From NCBI GenBank assembly GCA_023407575.1, contig JAEYLX010000051.1, positions 85,919 through 149,918 on the forward strand: a stretch of 64,000 nt of DNA. The letters run 5' to 3'. The position numbers were made by a program, and so were the translations under genes. A model generated the notes under the pieces. The model had not been told where the DNA came from. It saw only the letters and a list, made by a program, of their open reading frames with translations, and did not search any database. This document shows, piece after piece, positions 1 through 8,502 of the stretch. This DNA is from Bacillota bacterium. GTDB taxonomy: Bacteria; Bacillota; Clostridia; Lachnospirales; Lachnospiraceae. Positions within the stretch are counted from its first letter, which is position 1. Each line of letters begins with the position of its first letter.

Positions 1-1150
1 CAAGTGACAGCTTTTTGTAGCTGGTATAAATGGTATACTCATTCATCTTAAGGGGATAAAAAAAGGTTTTTGTTTTGAGGTTGTTATATTTAATCTGTAT
101 TTCTCTTTTTTTTACTAAGGCGTTGTCCTTTTGCGCTTCTTGACCAAGTCTCGCAATTGCAGCATATAATTCTTTATAGTCCAGGCGATATTCCAAGTCC
201 TGCTCCATATAGTTAAGTTTACTTTTTACCCATCGATTGCTGTCATAAATATCACTTACCGATCCAGTAAGATATACTGTTTTGTCCTCGGACAATCCCG
301 CAAGCTTAAGGGCAACCTTGTTATCTTTAATAACCGTTCCGCCTTGATTAAGCTCTCCCCCATCTTCTGAATATCCTGTATAATTTACAGAAAACTCACT
401 TTTTCCATCCTTAAAATAATATTCAATATTTGTTTTCATAACCTCATATTGCTCTTTAATATTTTGATACATCATCTTGATTGCAGTCCATTTCATTGGC
501 TCAGGCCTTGCGGGCAATAGTGCTGTAAAGAGTGCCAACATGAGGCATACTGGAACCAGATAAAGAATACCGCCTAGTTTTTTTTGGATACCGATCTTTC
601 TGCAATAGATAGTCTCACAAATTTCAGCAAGGTTTGTCATAATATAAAAAATGCAAATTAAAACCGTTGCTTTATTTAAATTAATATGACCAATAGACAG
701 GATAATTAATGTAGTTGCTATTACAATAGCTAAAATATATTTTAAGGTTTGCCTCCGAATGATTAAATAGAAAACGATAGCTGCAATAAACGAAACTCCT
801 AAAAGCACTGCATAAGCATATTTTGACGAGTATTGCTCTATGCTGCCATTGTACTCACCAATCCAGACAATAAAATTTAAAATTTGTTCCCAAGGATTGA
901 TGCTTAATCTAACAAGGATAACAATGGATAGGACAACTACTGCCGCTAGTAGCAGATATGTAATAATATTTTTCCGAAACAAGTCAAACAGATAGACCAA
1001 TACTGCTGATCCTACCGCAAGAATTCCGCAAAGAAACATGGTTACTCTAAAATTATAATATCCATTAATGGCCAAAATAAATGCAAAGACTAAAGCCATG
1101 CTTAACAATGCATTATAAATATTATTAAGTTCTTCCTTCTTTTTTAGCAT
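1..1150 (-). CDS. transglutaminase-type (TgpA-like) membrane protein, N-terminal part
   Basis: The frame is open from an ATG at 1150 to the left edge, so the C-terminal part is outside the window. The start has a good GGAGGG ribosome site about 7 bases upstream. The visible 383 residues begin MLKKKEELNNIYNA and hold about seven hydrophobic segments in the first 200 residues, then a hydrophilic, probably extracellular stretch. This matches the N-terminal half of transglutaminase-like proteins of the TgpA/DUF3488 type. The transglutaminase core itself is not seen. It is the third gene after moxR and a DUF58 gene, 29 bases behind the latter. That trio is a widespread association thought to act in membrane-linked protein processing. 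The family call rests largely on this context. Confidence 0.7.
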   Translation of the reverse strand, partial: MLKKKEELNNIYNALLSMALVFAFILAINGYYNFRVTMFLCGILAVGSAVLVYLFDLFRKNIITYLLLAAVVVLSIVILVRLSINPWEQILNFIVWIGEYNGSIEQYSSKYAYAVLLGVSFIAAIVFYLIIRRQTLKYILAIVIATTLIILSIGHINLNKATVLICIFYIMTNLAEICETIYCRKIGIQKKLGGILYLVPVCLMLALFTALLPARPEPMKWTAIKMMYQNIKEQYEVMKTNIEYYFKDGKSEFSVNYTGYSEDGGELNQGGTVIKDNKVALKLAGLSEDKTVYLTGSVSDIYDSNRWVKSKLNYMEQDLEYRLDYKELYAAIARLGQEAQKDNALVKKREIQIKYNNLKTKTFFYPLKMNEYTIYTSYKKLSL

Positions 1151-1179
1151 AAGAATACCCTCCAGGAATTTATGGTTTG

Positions 1180-2373
1180 CTAAGCAATCTCTTTTGACAA
1201 TATGTCTTCAATGTCATTATCCGACATAATCTGATATATTTTAATTCCTGATAACCTAATTCCATCCATAAGGTCCTTTGTCGCCTCGGTCACATCATCA
1301 CTAATAAAAAGAATACTTATGCTATTTTGCAAGGCAAGTGCCTTCAGGGCTGTCATATACAATTCTTTGGAAAGGGTATGGGTAACAACAATATAGAACA
1401 TCCCTCTTTCCCCTTTTCTTAGGCTTTCCGCAATTAGCGCCTCAATTGGCTGTTTTCCATCAAAGTTAATTTTGGCACAGGCTTTATAGAAGACATTAAA
1501 GGTTTCTTTGGAGGATATGGTATAGTTTGTTCGTTCCGCTTTATCATAAATAATATGAGCAGGAGTATTTCGTACTGCGTAATAATTCGCTATGGCAAGT
1601 ACGCTTTCAATTATTTTATCTTCAAAAATAATTACTTTTAATTCCTCCTCTTTTATTCGAGCAAGATCCATGAAAATTGCAATCTCTGACTTTGGAATTT
1701 CTTGATATTTTCTGGAGATTAGCTCTTTCATTCTAGCAGAAGCCTTCCAATGGATGCGCTTTCTACTATCTCCAGGACTGTATTTTCGAATCTCCGTATC
1801 CAACTCCTCTTCTGCTGTGTTGCTATACCTGGTTGGATTTTTCACATCTTCCTGTGTTAAAGCAATTCCCAGCCTATCAATAGGAACTACTCTGGGAAGT
1901 ACATATACTTTAAGTCTTGAAGGCAGTGGATACTTTATGGTAAAAAGATATAAGTAATCCGTCACTTCAACAGAATCAATTCCGACCTCATATTCCCCAC
2001 GGTAATTGCATTTCATTCTGGTATATAATTTCTCACTCTCTCCTGGCAATAAACAATATTCGTTAATCCCAGAACTAATCTCCATGGTGGATTTCTCCTT
2101 AAAGAAATTAACTTTAATTCTGCTAAAGGTTATAAAGTTTTCATTTGCGATTGTAAAAGAATAATCATTCCACTCACCTTTTCGCACCAATACACTTTCT
2201 ATCGATTGTGCAAGTTTAAATTGAAAATATACAAATAGAGTATATAAAAACGATAACAGCGGAGTTAATAAAGAAAGGTAAAATAAGGAATACGAAATAG
2301 ACCCACCAAAATAGGAAACAAAGACTCCACTTCCAATTATCGCAATCACACAGATAATACGGTTTAATCTCAT
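1180..2373 (-). CDS. DUF58 domain-containing protein
   Basis: 397 residues. Two hydrophobic helices occupy about residues 5-50, followed by a beta-rich stretch. The DUF58 signature lies at about residues 195-222: GDSRKRIHWKASARMKELI, then SRKY. The C-terminal part resembles a von Willebrand A-like fold, with AIFMDLARI in the place of the first strand and its aspartate. The start follows a GGGAGG site. It lies between moxR and the transglutaminase-type gene, and the three are probably one transcript. DUF58 proteins partner MoxR ATPases; the substrate here is unknown. Confidence 0.88.
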   Translation of the reverse strand: MRLNRIICVIAIIGSGVFVSYFGGSISYSLFYLSLLTPLLSFLYTLFVYFQFKLAQSIESVLVRKGEWNDYSFTIANENFITFSRIKVNFFKEKSTMEISSGINEYCLLPGESEKLYTRMKCNYRGEYEVGIDSVEVTDYLYLFTIKYPLPSRLKVYVLPRVVPIDRLGIALTQEDVKNPTRYSNTAEEELDTEIRKYSPGDSRKRIHWKASARMKELISRKYQEIPKSEIAIFMDLARIKEEELKVIIFEDKIIESVLAIANYYAVRNTPAHIIYDKAERTNYTISSKETFNVFYKACAKINFDGKQPIEALIAESLRKGERGMFYIVVTHTLSKELYMTALKALALQNSISILFISDDVTEATKDLMDGIRLSGIKIYQIMSDNDIEDILSKEIA

Positions 2374-2486
2374 AAACTTTACCTCCCTCTCACATAAGTT
2401 TGTTCTTCGTTAAATGTCTGCTTTGAATTAACAATAACAACTAATTACTTTAACATACCTACCTGTGTATTAAAGCTTAGTTCAGA

Positions 2487-3431
2487 CTATACGCTAGTCA
2501 ATACTGGAATATGAACCTTTGCCGTAATTGTTTTTAATAGTTTTTCCACCTTTGTTTGGGATAGCCTTGCTTCTGGTGAAAGTATGATACGATGCGCTAA
2601 TACCGGACCAATTAATTTAATAATATCATCCGGAATACAATAGTTTCTTGCATTTAAATAGGCATGTGCCTGGGCCGCACGTAGTAGGGCAAGGGTTGCT
2701 CTAGGGCTTGCTCCTAATGATATATTGCTGTCTTTCCTTGTCTCCTGCACTATTTTAGTTACATAGGAAACTAAGTCTTGATGAACTTTTACTGCTTCCA
2801 CTTCCTTTTGCATCTGCAGAATTGTCTCGCCATCTGTCACTGCTTCAAGGGTTTGACCTAACTGGTGGTTTAAAAAACGTTCTGCCATCATTTTTTCTTC
2901 ACCCGCATCCGGATATCCAACAGAGAGCTTCATCATAAAACGATCAAGCTGGGCTTCCGGCAGATTATAGGTGCCAAGATAGTCGATTGGATTTTGAGTT
3001 GCTATTACCATAAAAGGCTTGGATAGAGCATAGGTGATGCCATCCACTGTAACCTGCTTTTCCTCCATAGCCTCCAGTAAGCTTGCCTGTGTTTTGGGTG
3101 AGGTACGATTAATCTCATCAGCCAAAATAATATGGTTCATAATTGCACCTTTTAAATACTCAAATTTACCTGACTGCATATTATAAATCGATAGACCTGT
3201 TACATCACTGGGCAAGGTATCAGGGGTAAATTGTATTCTGGTAAAACCACAACCGATGGTCAATGCCAGGTTCTTTGCAAGGGTCGTCTTTCCAACACCA
3301 GGCACATCCTCCAAAAGTAAATGCCCCCCTGCTAGCAGGGCAATCAAGGCATATTCAATTACCTCTCTTTTTCCCACAATAATCTTTTCCATACTATGTA
3401 TAATTCCAGCTATTTTCTGTTGATTTTCCAA
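2487..3431 (-). CDS. MoxR family AAA+ ATPase
   Basis: AAA_3/MoxR-type ATPase. Walker A is GVGKTT, Walker B is IILADEINRT, sensor 1 lies in MVIATQNP, and the LDRFMMK segment and C-terminal lid (SPRATLALLRAAQAHA) are typical. I place the start at a TTG at 3431 because an AAGGAG site lies 9 bases upstream; an in-frame ATG at 3467 has no such site. This gives 314 residues beginning at ENQQKIAGIIHSM, usual for the family. MoxR proteins act as chaperone-like ATPases on proteins with VWA or DUF58 domains, and a DUF58 gene follows directly. Confidence 0.9.
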   Translation of the reverse strand: MENQQKIAGIIHSMEKIIVGKREVIEYALIALLAGGHLLLEDVPGVGKTTLAKNLALTIGCGFTRIQFTPDTLPSDVTGLSIYNMQSGKFEYLKGAIMNHIILADEINRTSPKTQASLLEAMEEKQVTVDGITYALSKPFMVIATQNPIDYLGTYNLPEAQLDRFMMKLSVGYPDAGEEKMMAERFLNHQLGQTLEAVTDGETILQMQKEVEAVKVHQDLVSYVTKIVQETRKDSNISLGASPRATLALLRAAQAHAYLNARNYCIPDDIIKLIGPVLAHRIILSPEARLSQTKVEKLLKTITAKVHIPVLTSV

Positions 3432-3478
3432 AATCGTAATCTCCTTCCATATTTCATAACATGGCAATATATGTAATT

Positions 3479-3508
3479 ATTATACTTTAATTAACTTGGT
3501 TTTCGCAA
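3479..3508 (-). promoter_or_regulatory. sigma-A-type promoter for the moxR operon
   Basis: On the minus strand TTGCGA (3508-3503) and TATAAT (3484-3479) are 18 bases apart, about 50 bases ahead of the moxR start. The -10 is perfect and the -35 matches at four positions. Confidence 0.5.
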
Positions 3509-3543
3509 GAGGCTCTATAAATCCGTAATCTTATTATTGTATA

Positions 3544-3597
3544 TAAAAATGCCCCCAATATCGGAAAACAGTTACTACACTATCTACCATCGGGAGC
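3544..3597 (-). terminator. terminator downstream of mtnN
   Basis: On the minus strand a 9-bp stem (3589-3597 with 3551-3559, using G-U pairs that only work on this strand) is followed by TTTTTAT. The loop is long (about 29 bases). It lies 55 bases past the mtnN stop. Confidence 0.5.
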
Positions 3598-3651
3598 ATC
3601 ACATGTCAGCTTTACTATAATTTATAACTAATCTTTGCTGTTAAGTTCCAT

Positions 3652-4350
3652 CTACAGAAGCGGAATTAAACCTTGAAGCAATTTTACTGTATTATTAATT
3701 GCCAGTTCTTCAAACTCAGAATATGCCATTTCAGCACTATGGTCCGCTTTATCTGAAATAGCACGAATAATAAGAAAGGGAATACCATTTAAATATGCCG
3801 TCTGTGCAATTGCCGCACCTTCCATCTCGGTACAATATCCTTCAAAATTCTCGATTAACCAATCCTTCTTTCCACTATCCGATATAAATTGATCTCCACT
3901 AACCACTCTGCCAATATGAACACCAACCTCGGGTATTACTTCCTTACATACCTGGCTAGCGAGTTCTCTTAGATTATAATCCGCTAAGAAGATTGACTGT
4001 TCCATCCTTGGTATTACACCTAGTGCATAACCAAATCCAGTTGCATCTACATCATGCTGTAAGGTATCGGTCGAAAGAACAATGTCTAGTATATCAATTT
4101 CCTTACGAAGGGAACCTGCAACTCCAGTATTAATTACTGCATCTATTTTATATAAATCAGCTAGTATTTGTGTGCAGATTGCTGCATTCACCTTACCTAT
4201 ACCGCAGCGGACTGCAACTATATCTTTACCTTGCAGTTTTCCTTCACAAAACTCCATATTCGCAATTGCTTTTATTGAAACCTCCTGCATTAGAGCTTTT
4301 AATTGATTTACTTCTTCGTCCATTGCTCCAATGATACCAATTCTACTCAT
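3652..4350 (-). CDS. mtnN: 5'-methylthioadenosine/S-adenosylhomocysteine nucleosidase
   Basis: 232 residues, the usual length for MTA/SAH nucleosidase. Visible family motifs are IGAMDEEV near the N-terminus (the Glu12 region), a glycine-rich NTGVAGSL, EMEGAAIAQ for ribose binding, and AISDKAD carrying the catalytic aspartate. The enzyme splits adenine from methylthioadenosine and S-adenosylhomocysteine in the cytosol and so clears by-products of SAM use. The start has a GGAGGAAAG site. It stands alone, convergent with nothing and divergent from the TSCPD/murG pair. Confidence 0.95.
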   Translation of the reverse strand: MSRIGIIGAMDEEVNQLKALMQEVSIKAIANMEFCEGKLQGKDIVAVRCGIGKVNAAICTQILADLYKIDAVINTGVAGSLRKEIDILDIVLSTDTLQHDVDATGFGYALGVIPRMEQSIFLADYNLRELASQVCKEVIPEVGVHIGRVVSGDQFISDSGKKDWLIENFEGYCTEMEGAAIAQTAYLNGIPFLIIRAISDKADHSAEMAYSEFEELAINNTVKLLQGLIPLL

Positions 4351-4432
4351 CTCTTTCCTCCTATATCTGTATATTTACCTGCTTTCATTGTATCCTAAAG
4401 TAAATATAAATACAAATATTATAATTAATTCA

Positions 4433-4461
4433 TTGCAAAATATAGCCTTCTGATATACAAT
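4433..4461 (+). promoter_or_regulatory. sigma-A promoter for the TSCPD-murG pair
   Basis: TTGCAA (4433-4438), 17 bases, TACAAT (4456-4461). A start of transcription near 4468 would put the inverted repeats at 4462-4496 at the very 5' end of the message. Confidence 0.5.
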
Positions 4462-4496
4462 GTACTCGGTTATGAGTACCCTAATCTATTAGGGTA
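4462..4496 (+). promoter_or_regulatory. overlapping inverted repeats at the TSCPD-murG transcription start
   Basis: Two perfect inverted repeats overlap by three bases: GTACTC-N6-GAGTAC at 4462-4479, and TACCCTAAT-CT-ATTAGGGTA at 4477-4496. They sit just downstream of the -10 hexamer. Either an operator or a 5' mRNA hairpin would fit; the sequence does not decide. Confidence 0.45.
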
Positions 4497-4534
4497 ACAT
4501 ATATTTAGATTAGAACATAAGAAGGGGATTTCAT

Positions 4535-4783
4535 ATGGTTTATAAGACTTCCGGAGTATGCAGCCGTGAGATTAGTTTTGAAATAGATGAGAATACGAAT
4601 ACCGTTTGTTCCCTACAATTTAAGGGAGGCTGCTCCGGTAATGCTGGTGGTATCTCTAGATTGGTAGTTGGAATGAAGGTTGGAGATGTAATAGAACGGT
4701 TGGAAGGTGTCACTTGTGATGTAAGAAAGACCTCCTGTCCCGATCAATTAGCAAAAGCCTTGAAAGAATGGAGGACCAAGTAA
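4535..4783 (+). CDS. TSCPD domain-containing protein (TIGR03905 type)
   Basis: 82 residues. The C-terminal TSCPDQLAKAL is the hallmark that names the TSCPD family, and the glycine- and cysteine-rich CSGNAGGISRLVVGM stretch fits the small TIGR03905 proteins of Firmicutes. TSCPD domains also occur at the C-terminus of ribonucleotide reductases; the role of the free-standing form is not known. The stop codon directly abuts the murG start, so translational coupling is likely. Confidence 0.85.
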   Translation: MVYKTSGVCSREISFEIDENTNTVCSLQFKGGCSGNAGGISRLVVGMKVGDVIERLEGVTCDVRKTSCPDQLAKALKEWRTK

Positions 4784-5854
4784 ATGAAGCGGATTGTGCT
4801 GACTGGCGGTGGAACTGCGGGGCATGTAACACCCTGTATCGCTTTATTACCAATGCTGAAAGAAGAAGGATATGACATTCACTATATTGGCTCGTATCAA
4901 GGAATTGAACAAAAGTTAATAGAAGAATTAAATATCCCCTATTACGGTATTTCCTCTGGAAAGCTACGCAGATATTTTGATCCGAAGAACTTTACTGACC
5001 CTTTTAAAGTAGTTAAGGGTTATTTTGAAGCTAGTAAACTCTTTCAACAGTTAAAGCCTGATGTGGTATTTTCAAAGGGTGGATTCGTAACTGTTCCTGT
5101 TGTTATGGCTGCTAAAAAGAATAAAATACCTGTTATTATCCATGAGTCCGATATTACACCTGGCTTGGCTAATCGCCTTGCGATTCCATCTGCTACTAAG
5201 GTGTGTGCAAACTTTCCAGAAACCATACCTTATTTACCTGCTGGAAAAGCTGTTTTGACTGGCACTCCAATCCGTAAAGAGCTTTTTTCTGGTAATAAGA
5301 TAAAAGGTCTTGATTTTTGTGGTTTTACAGCAAATAAACCTGTGCTTTTAATAGTTGGTGGAAGTACTGGTTCCAGAACCATTAACGAAACTATCCGAGG
5401 ACTTCTTCCCACCTTGCTTAGGGATTATCAAATTATACATTTGTGTGGCAAAGGCAATTTAAATGAACTGTATAAATATACCCCTGGTTACGTGCAATAT
5501 GAGTATATCAAAGAAGAGCTGAGCGACCTTTTAGCCGCCGCTGATCTTGTTATCTCCAGAGCTGGTGCAAATGCCATCTGTGAACTTATTGCTCTGCGCA
5601 AGCCTAACATACTCATTCCCCTACCAGCTGCTTCCAGCCGTGGAGATCAAATCCTGAATGCGGAATCCTTTGAGCGTCAGGGATTTTCCTTAGTATTAAA
5701 GGAAGAGGATTTAAGTGTCACAACTTTACTTGCTGCAATAAAGAAAGTACTGAATGAAAAGACTGAATACGTAACGGCAATGCAAAAGAGCGAACAGAAC
5801 CAGTCAATTGACATTATTGTTAATCTGATAAAAGAAATTTCAATGCAGAAGTAG
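4784..5854 (+). CDS. murG: UDP-GlcNAc:lipid I N-acetylglucosaminyltransferase
   Basis: 356 residues, normal MurG length. The N-terminal GGGTAGHVTPCIAL is the first glycine loop that binds lipid I. VVFSKGGFVTVP and HESDITPGLANR follow as expected. The C-terminal UDP-GlcNAc site is seen in VGGSTGSRTINE, ISRAGANAICEL and a PLPAASSRGDQILNA loop. It adds GlcNAc to undecaprenyl-PP-MurNAc-pentapeptide on the inner membrane face to make lipid II. Its ribosome site (GGAGGACC) lies inside the end of the TSCPD gene. No other mur or division gene is adjacent, so it is outside the dcw cluster. Confidence 0.96.
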   Translation: MKRIVLTGGGTAGHVTPCIALLPMLKEEGYDIHYIGSYQGIEQKLIEELNIPYYGISSGKLRRYFDPKNFTDPFKVVKGYFEASKLFQQLKPDVVFSKGGFVTVPVVMAAKKNKIPVIIHESDITPGLANRLAIPSATKVCANFPETIPYLPAGKAVLTGTPIRKELFSGNKIKGLDFCGFTANKPVLLIVGGSTGSRTINETIRGLLPTLLRDYQIIHLCGKGNLNELYKYTPGYVQYEYIKEELSDLLAAADLVISRAGANAICELIALRKPNILIPLPAASSRGDQILNAESFERQGFSLVLKEEDLSVTTLLAAIKKVLNEKTEYVTAMQKSEQNQSIDIIVNLIKEISMQK

Positions 5855-5918
5855 CATCATCTATTCGTAATTGGTTAATCAAATTAACCTTCCAGACAAA
5901 ATGCAAAATTGATTTATT

Positions 5919-5958
5919 AATATAAAAAAAGAAGGCATTCGCCTTCTTTTTTTATATT
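5919..5958. terminator. bidirectional terminator between murG and the HIT gene
   Basis: A perfect 18-bp stem with loop ATTC: an A-rich run, GAAGGC, ATTC, GCCTTC, a T-rich run. The flanking A7 and T7 let it end transcription from both murG (plus) and the HIT gene (minus). Confidence 0.9.
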
Positions 5959-5964
5959 GTTTTG

Positions 5965-6378
5965 CTATATTCTATTTGCTATTTTAACAGCAAGTTCTGT
6001 CGCTTCATCTCCAATATAAGAACCTGGCGCCCAGGTCATCTTAACTGTATCTCCCTGATATCTAGGTACGATATGCATGTGGAAGTGAAACACTGTTTGA
6101 CCAGCAGCCTCTCCATTATTTTGAAGAAGATTAATTCCATCGCAATTTAACTCTTCTTTTATTGCTACCGCAACCTTTTTTGCTACCAGTAGTGCTTTTG
6201 AGGCTACCTCCTCCTCTAGTTCAAATAAATTTGCTGCATGCTTTTTGGGGAGTATAACCATATGCCCCTTTGCAGCTGGTGATATATCAAGGATAACTTT
6301 AAAATCCTCGTCCTCATAAACGGCTGCAGAGGGAATCTCACCTGCGATTATTCTACAAAAAATACAATTACTTTCCAT
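5965..6378 (-). CDS. HIT family protein
   Basis: 137 residues. The histidine triad HFHMHIVPRY lies near residue 98, and the N-terminal CIFCRIIAGEIPS with its CxxC is typical of the Hint/PKCI-like branch. Such proteins hydrolyse nucleoside phosphoramidates and related adenylates in the cytosol. Start with AAAGGAGG site 8 bases upstream. Single gene, convergent with murG. Confidence 0.93.
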   Translation of the reverse strand: MESNCIFCRIIAGEIPSAAVYEDEDFKVILDISPAAKGHMVILPKKHAANLFELEEEVASKALLVAKKVAVAIKEELNCDGINLLQNNGEAAGQTVFHFHMHIVPRYQGDTVKMTWAPGSYIGDEATELAVKIANRI

Positions 6379-6418
6379 AAAAATGCCTCCTTTGTCGATA
6401 GCTGTTGTTTACTTAAAC

Positions 6419-6447
6419 TTGCATATTTTTCCATATTTTGATATTAT
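6419..6447 (+). promoter_or_regulatory. sigma-A promoter for the soluble histidine kinase
   Basis: TTGCAT (6419-6424), 17 bases, TATTAT (6442-6447), about 65 bases ahead of the kinase start. Confidence 0.45.
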
Positions 6448-6514
6448 GTTTAAGACACCTATTCTCCCAAAAAGATTTTATCTTTATGATAAAGGCTACG
6501 AAAGGAGCTCATAA

Positions 6515-7267
6515 ATGTACTCAACTTTTAATAATGATACCATAGCCTCTTTAGTTAAGGCGAATCCTGAACTTGAAACAGTAATTCAAACATTGACCGC
6601 TGACAATAAAAAGGCAACCTCCATGCTGGTTCACGAACTTCGTAATCCACTAGCTCTCTTAAAAGGGACTATTCAATTCATAGAATCCTCTCACCAGGAA
6701 ACAAGAGATTATAAATATTGGGATCAGCTACATGACTTAATCAATGACCTTGAGCAAATAATGGCTGATGCTTCTCTGCTTAATACCTATAATTTAATTA
6801 ATAAAGAAAATACAAATCTGATAACCTTAATCGATAATCTAACAAATAGCTTTATGCCACAGGCACTTACAAAGGAAATCAATTTAAGTTTTACTTTTGA
6901 TCCCTCCAAGCTAGGACATTTTACAAACTACAGCTGCGATTCGGTTAAGATAAAACAAGTACTAACCAATTTAATAAAAAATGCTTTTGAAGCTACTATA
7001 CCCGGTAATTACATACATATTGAGCTTAAACATCTTCCTGCGAATTATGAAACCCCTGCTAAATTATGCATTATCATAAGTAACAATGGGGTACCAATTC
7101 CTGAAGAAGCACTGGAAACAATCTTTATCCCCTTTGTAACCTATAAAAAGGGAGGTACCGGAGTAGGACTTGCACTTGTAAAAAAGGTTGTAGACCTTCA
7201 TTACGGAAGTATTCATGTGGATTCAACTCCAGAATTAACGACATTCACAATTCAGTTACCGATTTAA
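6515..7267 (+). CDS. soluble orphan sensor histidine kinase
   Basis: 250 residues with no membrane segment and no recognisable sensor domain. The H box is VHELRNPLALLKG at about residue 47, the N box NLIKNAFEATI at about 153, and the G box GGTGVGLALVKKVVDLHYG at about 215. It therefore has both dimerisation and ATPase parts. The HELRNPL form of the H box is seen in sporulation-type kinases that feed Spo0F/Spo0A. No response regulator lies nearby, so a phosphorelay role is possible but inferred. Start follows AAAGGAGC. Confidence 0.87.
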   Translation: MYSTFNNDTIASLVKANPELETVIQTLTADNKKATSMLVHELRNPLALLKGTIQFIESSHQETRDYKYWDQLHDLINDLEQIMADASLLNTYNLINKENTNLITLIDNLTNSFMPQALTKEINLSFTFDPSKLGHFTNYSCDSVKIKQVLTNLIKNAFEATIPGNYIHIELKHLPANYETPAKLCIIISNNGVPIPEEALETIFIPFVTYKKGGTGVGLALVKKVVDLHYGSIHVDSTPELTTFTIQLPI

Positions 7268-7283
7268 TTTAAAAATATATATT

Positions 7284-7340
7284 TATTCTGAACAAGCTCA
7301 AAACCCTGCGGTTTCCTTGCTGTTTGGCTCATATAAACAT
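7284..7340. repeat. dispersed repeat, copy A
   Basis: Shares a core GCTC(A/G)AAAACC...GTTTC..TGCTGTTTG with the copy at 38781-38826, and its reverse complement shares the GGTTTT.GAGC.TG.TTC.GAATA part with 62586-62636. It lies in the space between two convergent genes. Confidence 0.4.
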
Positions 7341-7409
7341 TAATAAATTATTCTTAGAAAGCAAGCTTTCATAGCTAATTTATGAAATATTCTGCTTGGT
7401 TCTGGGCTT

Positions 7410-8411
7410 TTACAAAATATTAAACTGAAATACCTGATCAAAGGTTCGAAGGGTCTTAAAATTACCTTTTGCCGTTAAATCACCTGACATAAATGCACCT
7501 TGAAATGTTATACGTCCAAGAATAAGTCTGTTCATGACAGCATGTGTTGTTTTTGCAATAACGTCTGCATCGACTTTTTCACCGTAATAGCATTTGAGGC
7601 GTTTATTATTGATTTCTATAATTAAAGTCTTCTTTGCATCGGATAAATGAATGGAATAAGAAGCAACAAAATCATCAATGGGATGAAAATTATCCTTTAA
7701 GTTCTTAATAAAATCCTGTCCGCCTTCTCCCTCCTGATTACTATCCAACATATCCTTAAATAACTGTGTTAATTCTTCAATATCTTCCTTCTGCTTCTTC
7801 ACATAAGCATCATCAGATACGTATACGGATAACTGCTCACTTTCTTGTGGAGTCAGCACATTGGAGCTACTATATAGAACCTTCTGATTAATTGCTGTAC
7901 TACTTGTCGGAAGCATTTTTACCTTCTGATAAATCATGCGATAGTAGCTTTCTGCCTGTTTCTCAATTAACGCAGCATATGCTGAATTTGTCTCAAAATC
8001 CACATGATCATCGACATATGCACTTAACCCACTGACAGAAATACCACCTAGTAGCTCCCAAGCCTTAATAAGGGTTAACTCAGCATCTCTTTCTCCATAG
8101 GTGTTTGCCATTACAATTGGCAGCATATATAGTTTACTAAGCTTATCCTTATCTCCGTAAAACCAACAGGCATCTAAAAATTGTTGCATCAAGCCGCCAA
8201 TCCCCATCCACTCGACTGTAGTGGCTAGAATAACACCATCTGCTTCCTTCAAAGTCTTAGGGAGCATAGATATTGCATTCTTTTCCTCATAGAGATTGTA
8301 CCTTGTTACCTGAACACGAAGCTCCTCTAATACTGATGTAAGCTTGCTCATGACATAAAGAGTAGGGTCTTCTATAAGCCCCCTTCCACCATAATAGATG
8401 TTAATTTTCAT
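7410..8411 (-). CDS. flavodoxin-like FMN reductase fused to SCP2 sterol-carrier domain
   Basis: 333 residues in two parts. Residues 1-180 form a flavodoxin-like NAD(P)H-dependent reductase fold: MKINIYYGGRG, DGVILATTVEWMGIGG for the FMN loop, and a central MANTYGERD strand. Residues about 235-333 match an SCP2 sterol-binding domain, with KKTLIIEINNKRLKCYYG and ITFQGAFMSGDLTAKGN. The SCP2 pocket may hold a lipid or other hydrophobic substrate for the flavin. Start has GGGAGGAG upstream. It is a single gene; the substrate is unknown. Confidence 0.78.
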   Translation of the reverse strand: MKINIYYGGRGLIEDPTLYVMSKLTSVLEELRVQVTRYNLYEEKNAISMLPKTLKEADGVILATTVEWMGIGGLMQQFLDACWFYGDKDKLSKLYMLPIVMANTYGERDAELTLIKAWELLGGISVSGLSAYVDDHVDFETNSAYAALIEKQAESYYRMIYQKVKMLPTSSTAINQKVLYSSSNVLTPQESEQLSVYVSDDAYVKKQKEDIEELTQLFKDMLDSNQEGEGGQDFIKNLKDNFHPIDDFVASYSIHLSDAKKTLIIEINNKRLKCYYGEKVDADVIAKTTHAVMNRLILGRITFQGAFMSGDLTAKGNFKTLRTFDQVFQFNIL

Positions 8412-8502
8412 GCAACAACCGCTCCTCCCAATAAATAATATTTATCTGATAGCACTATAAATGAACCCTCTTATTCCGATAACTAAAATTATCATTTACA
8501 CT

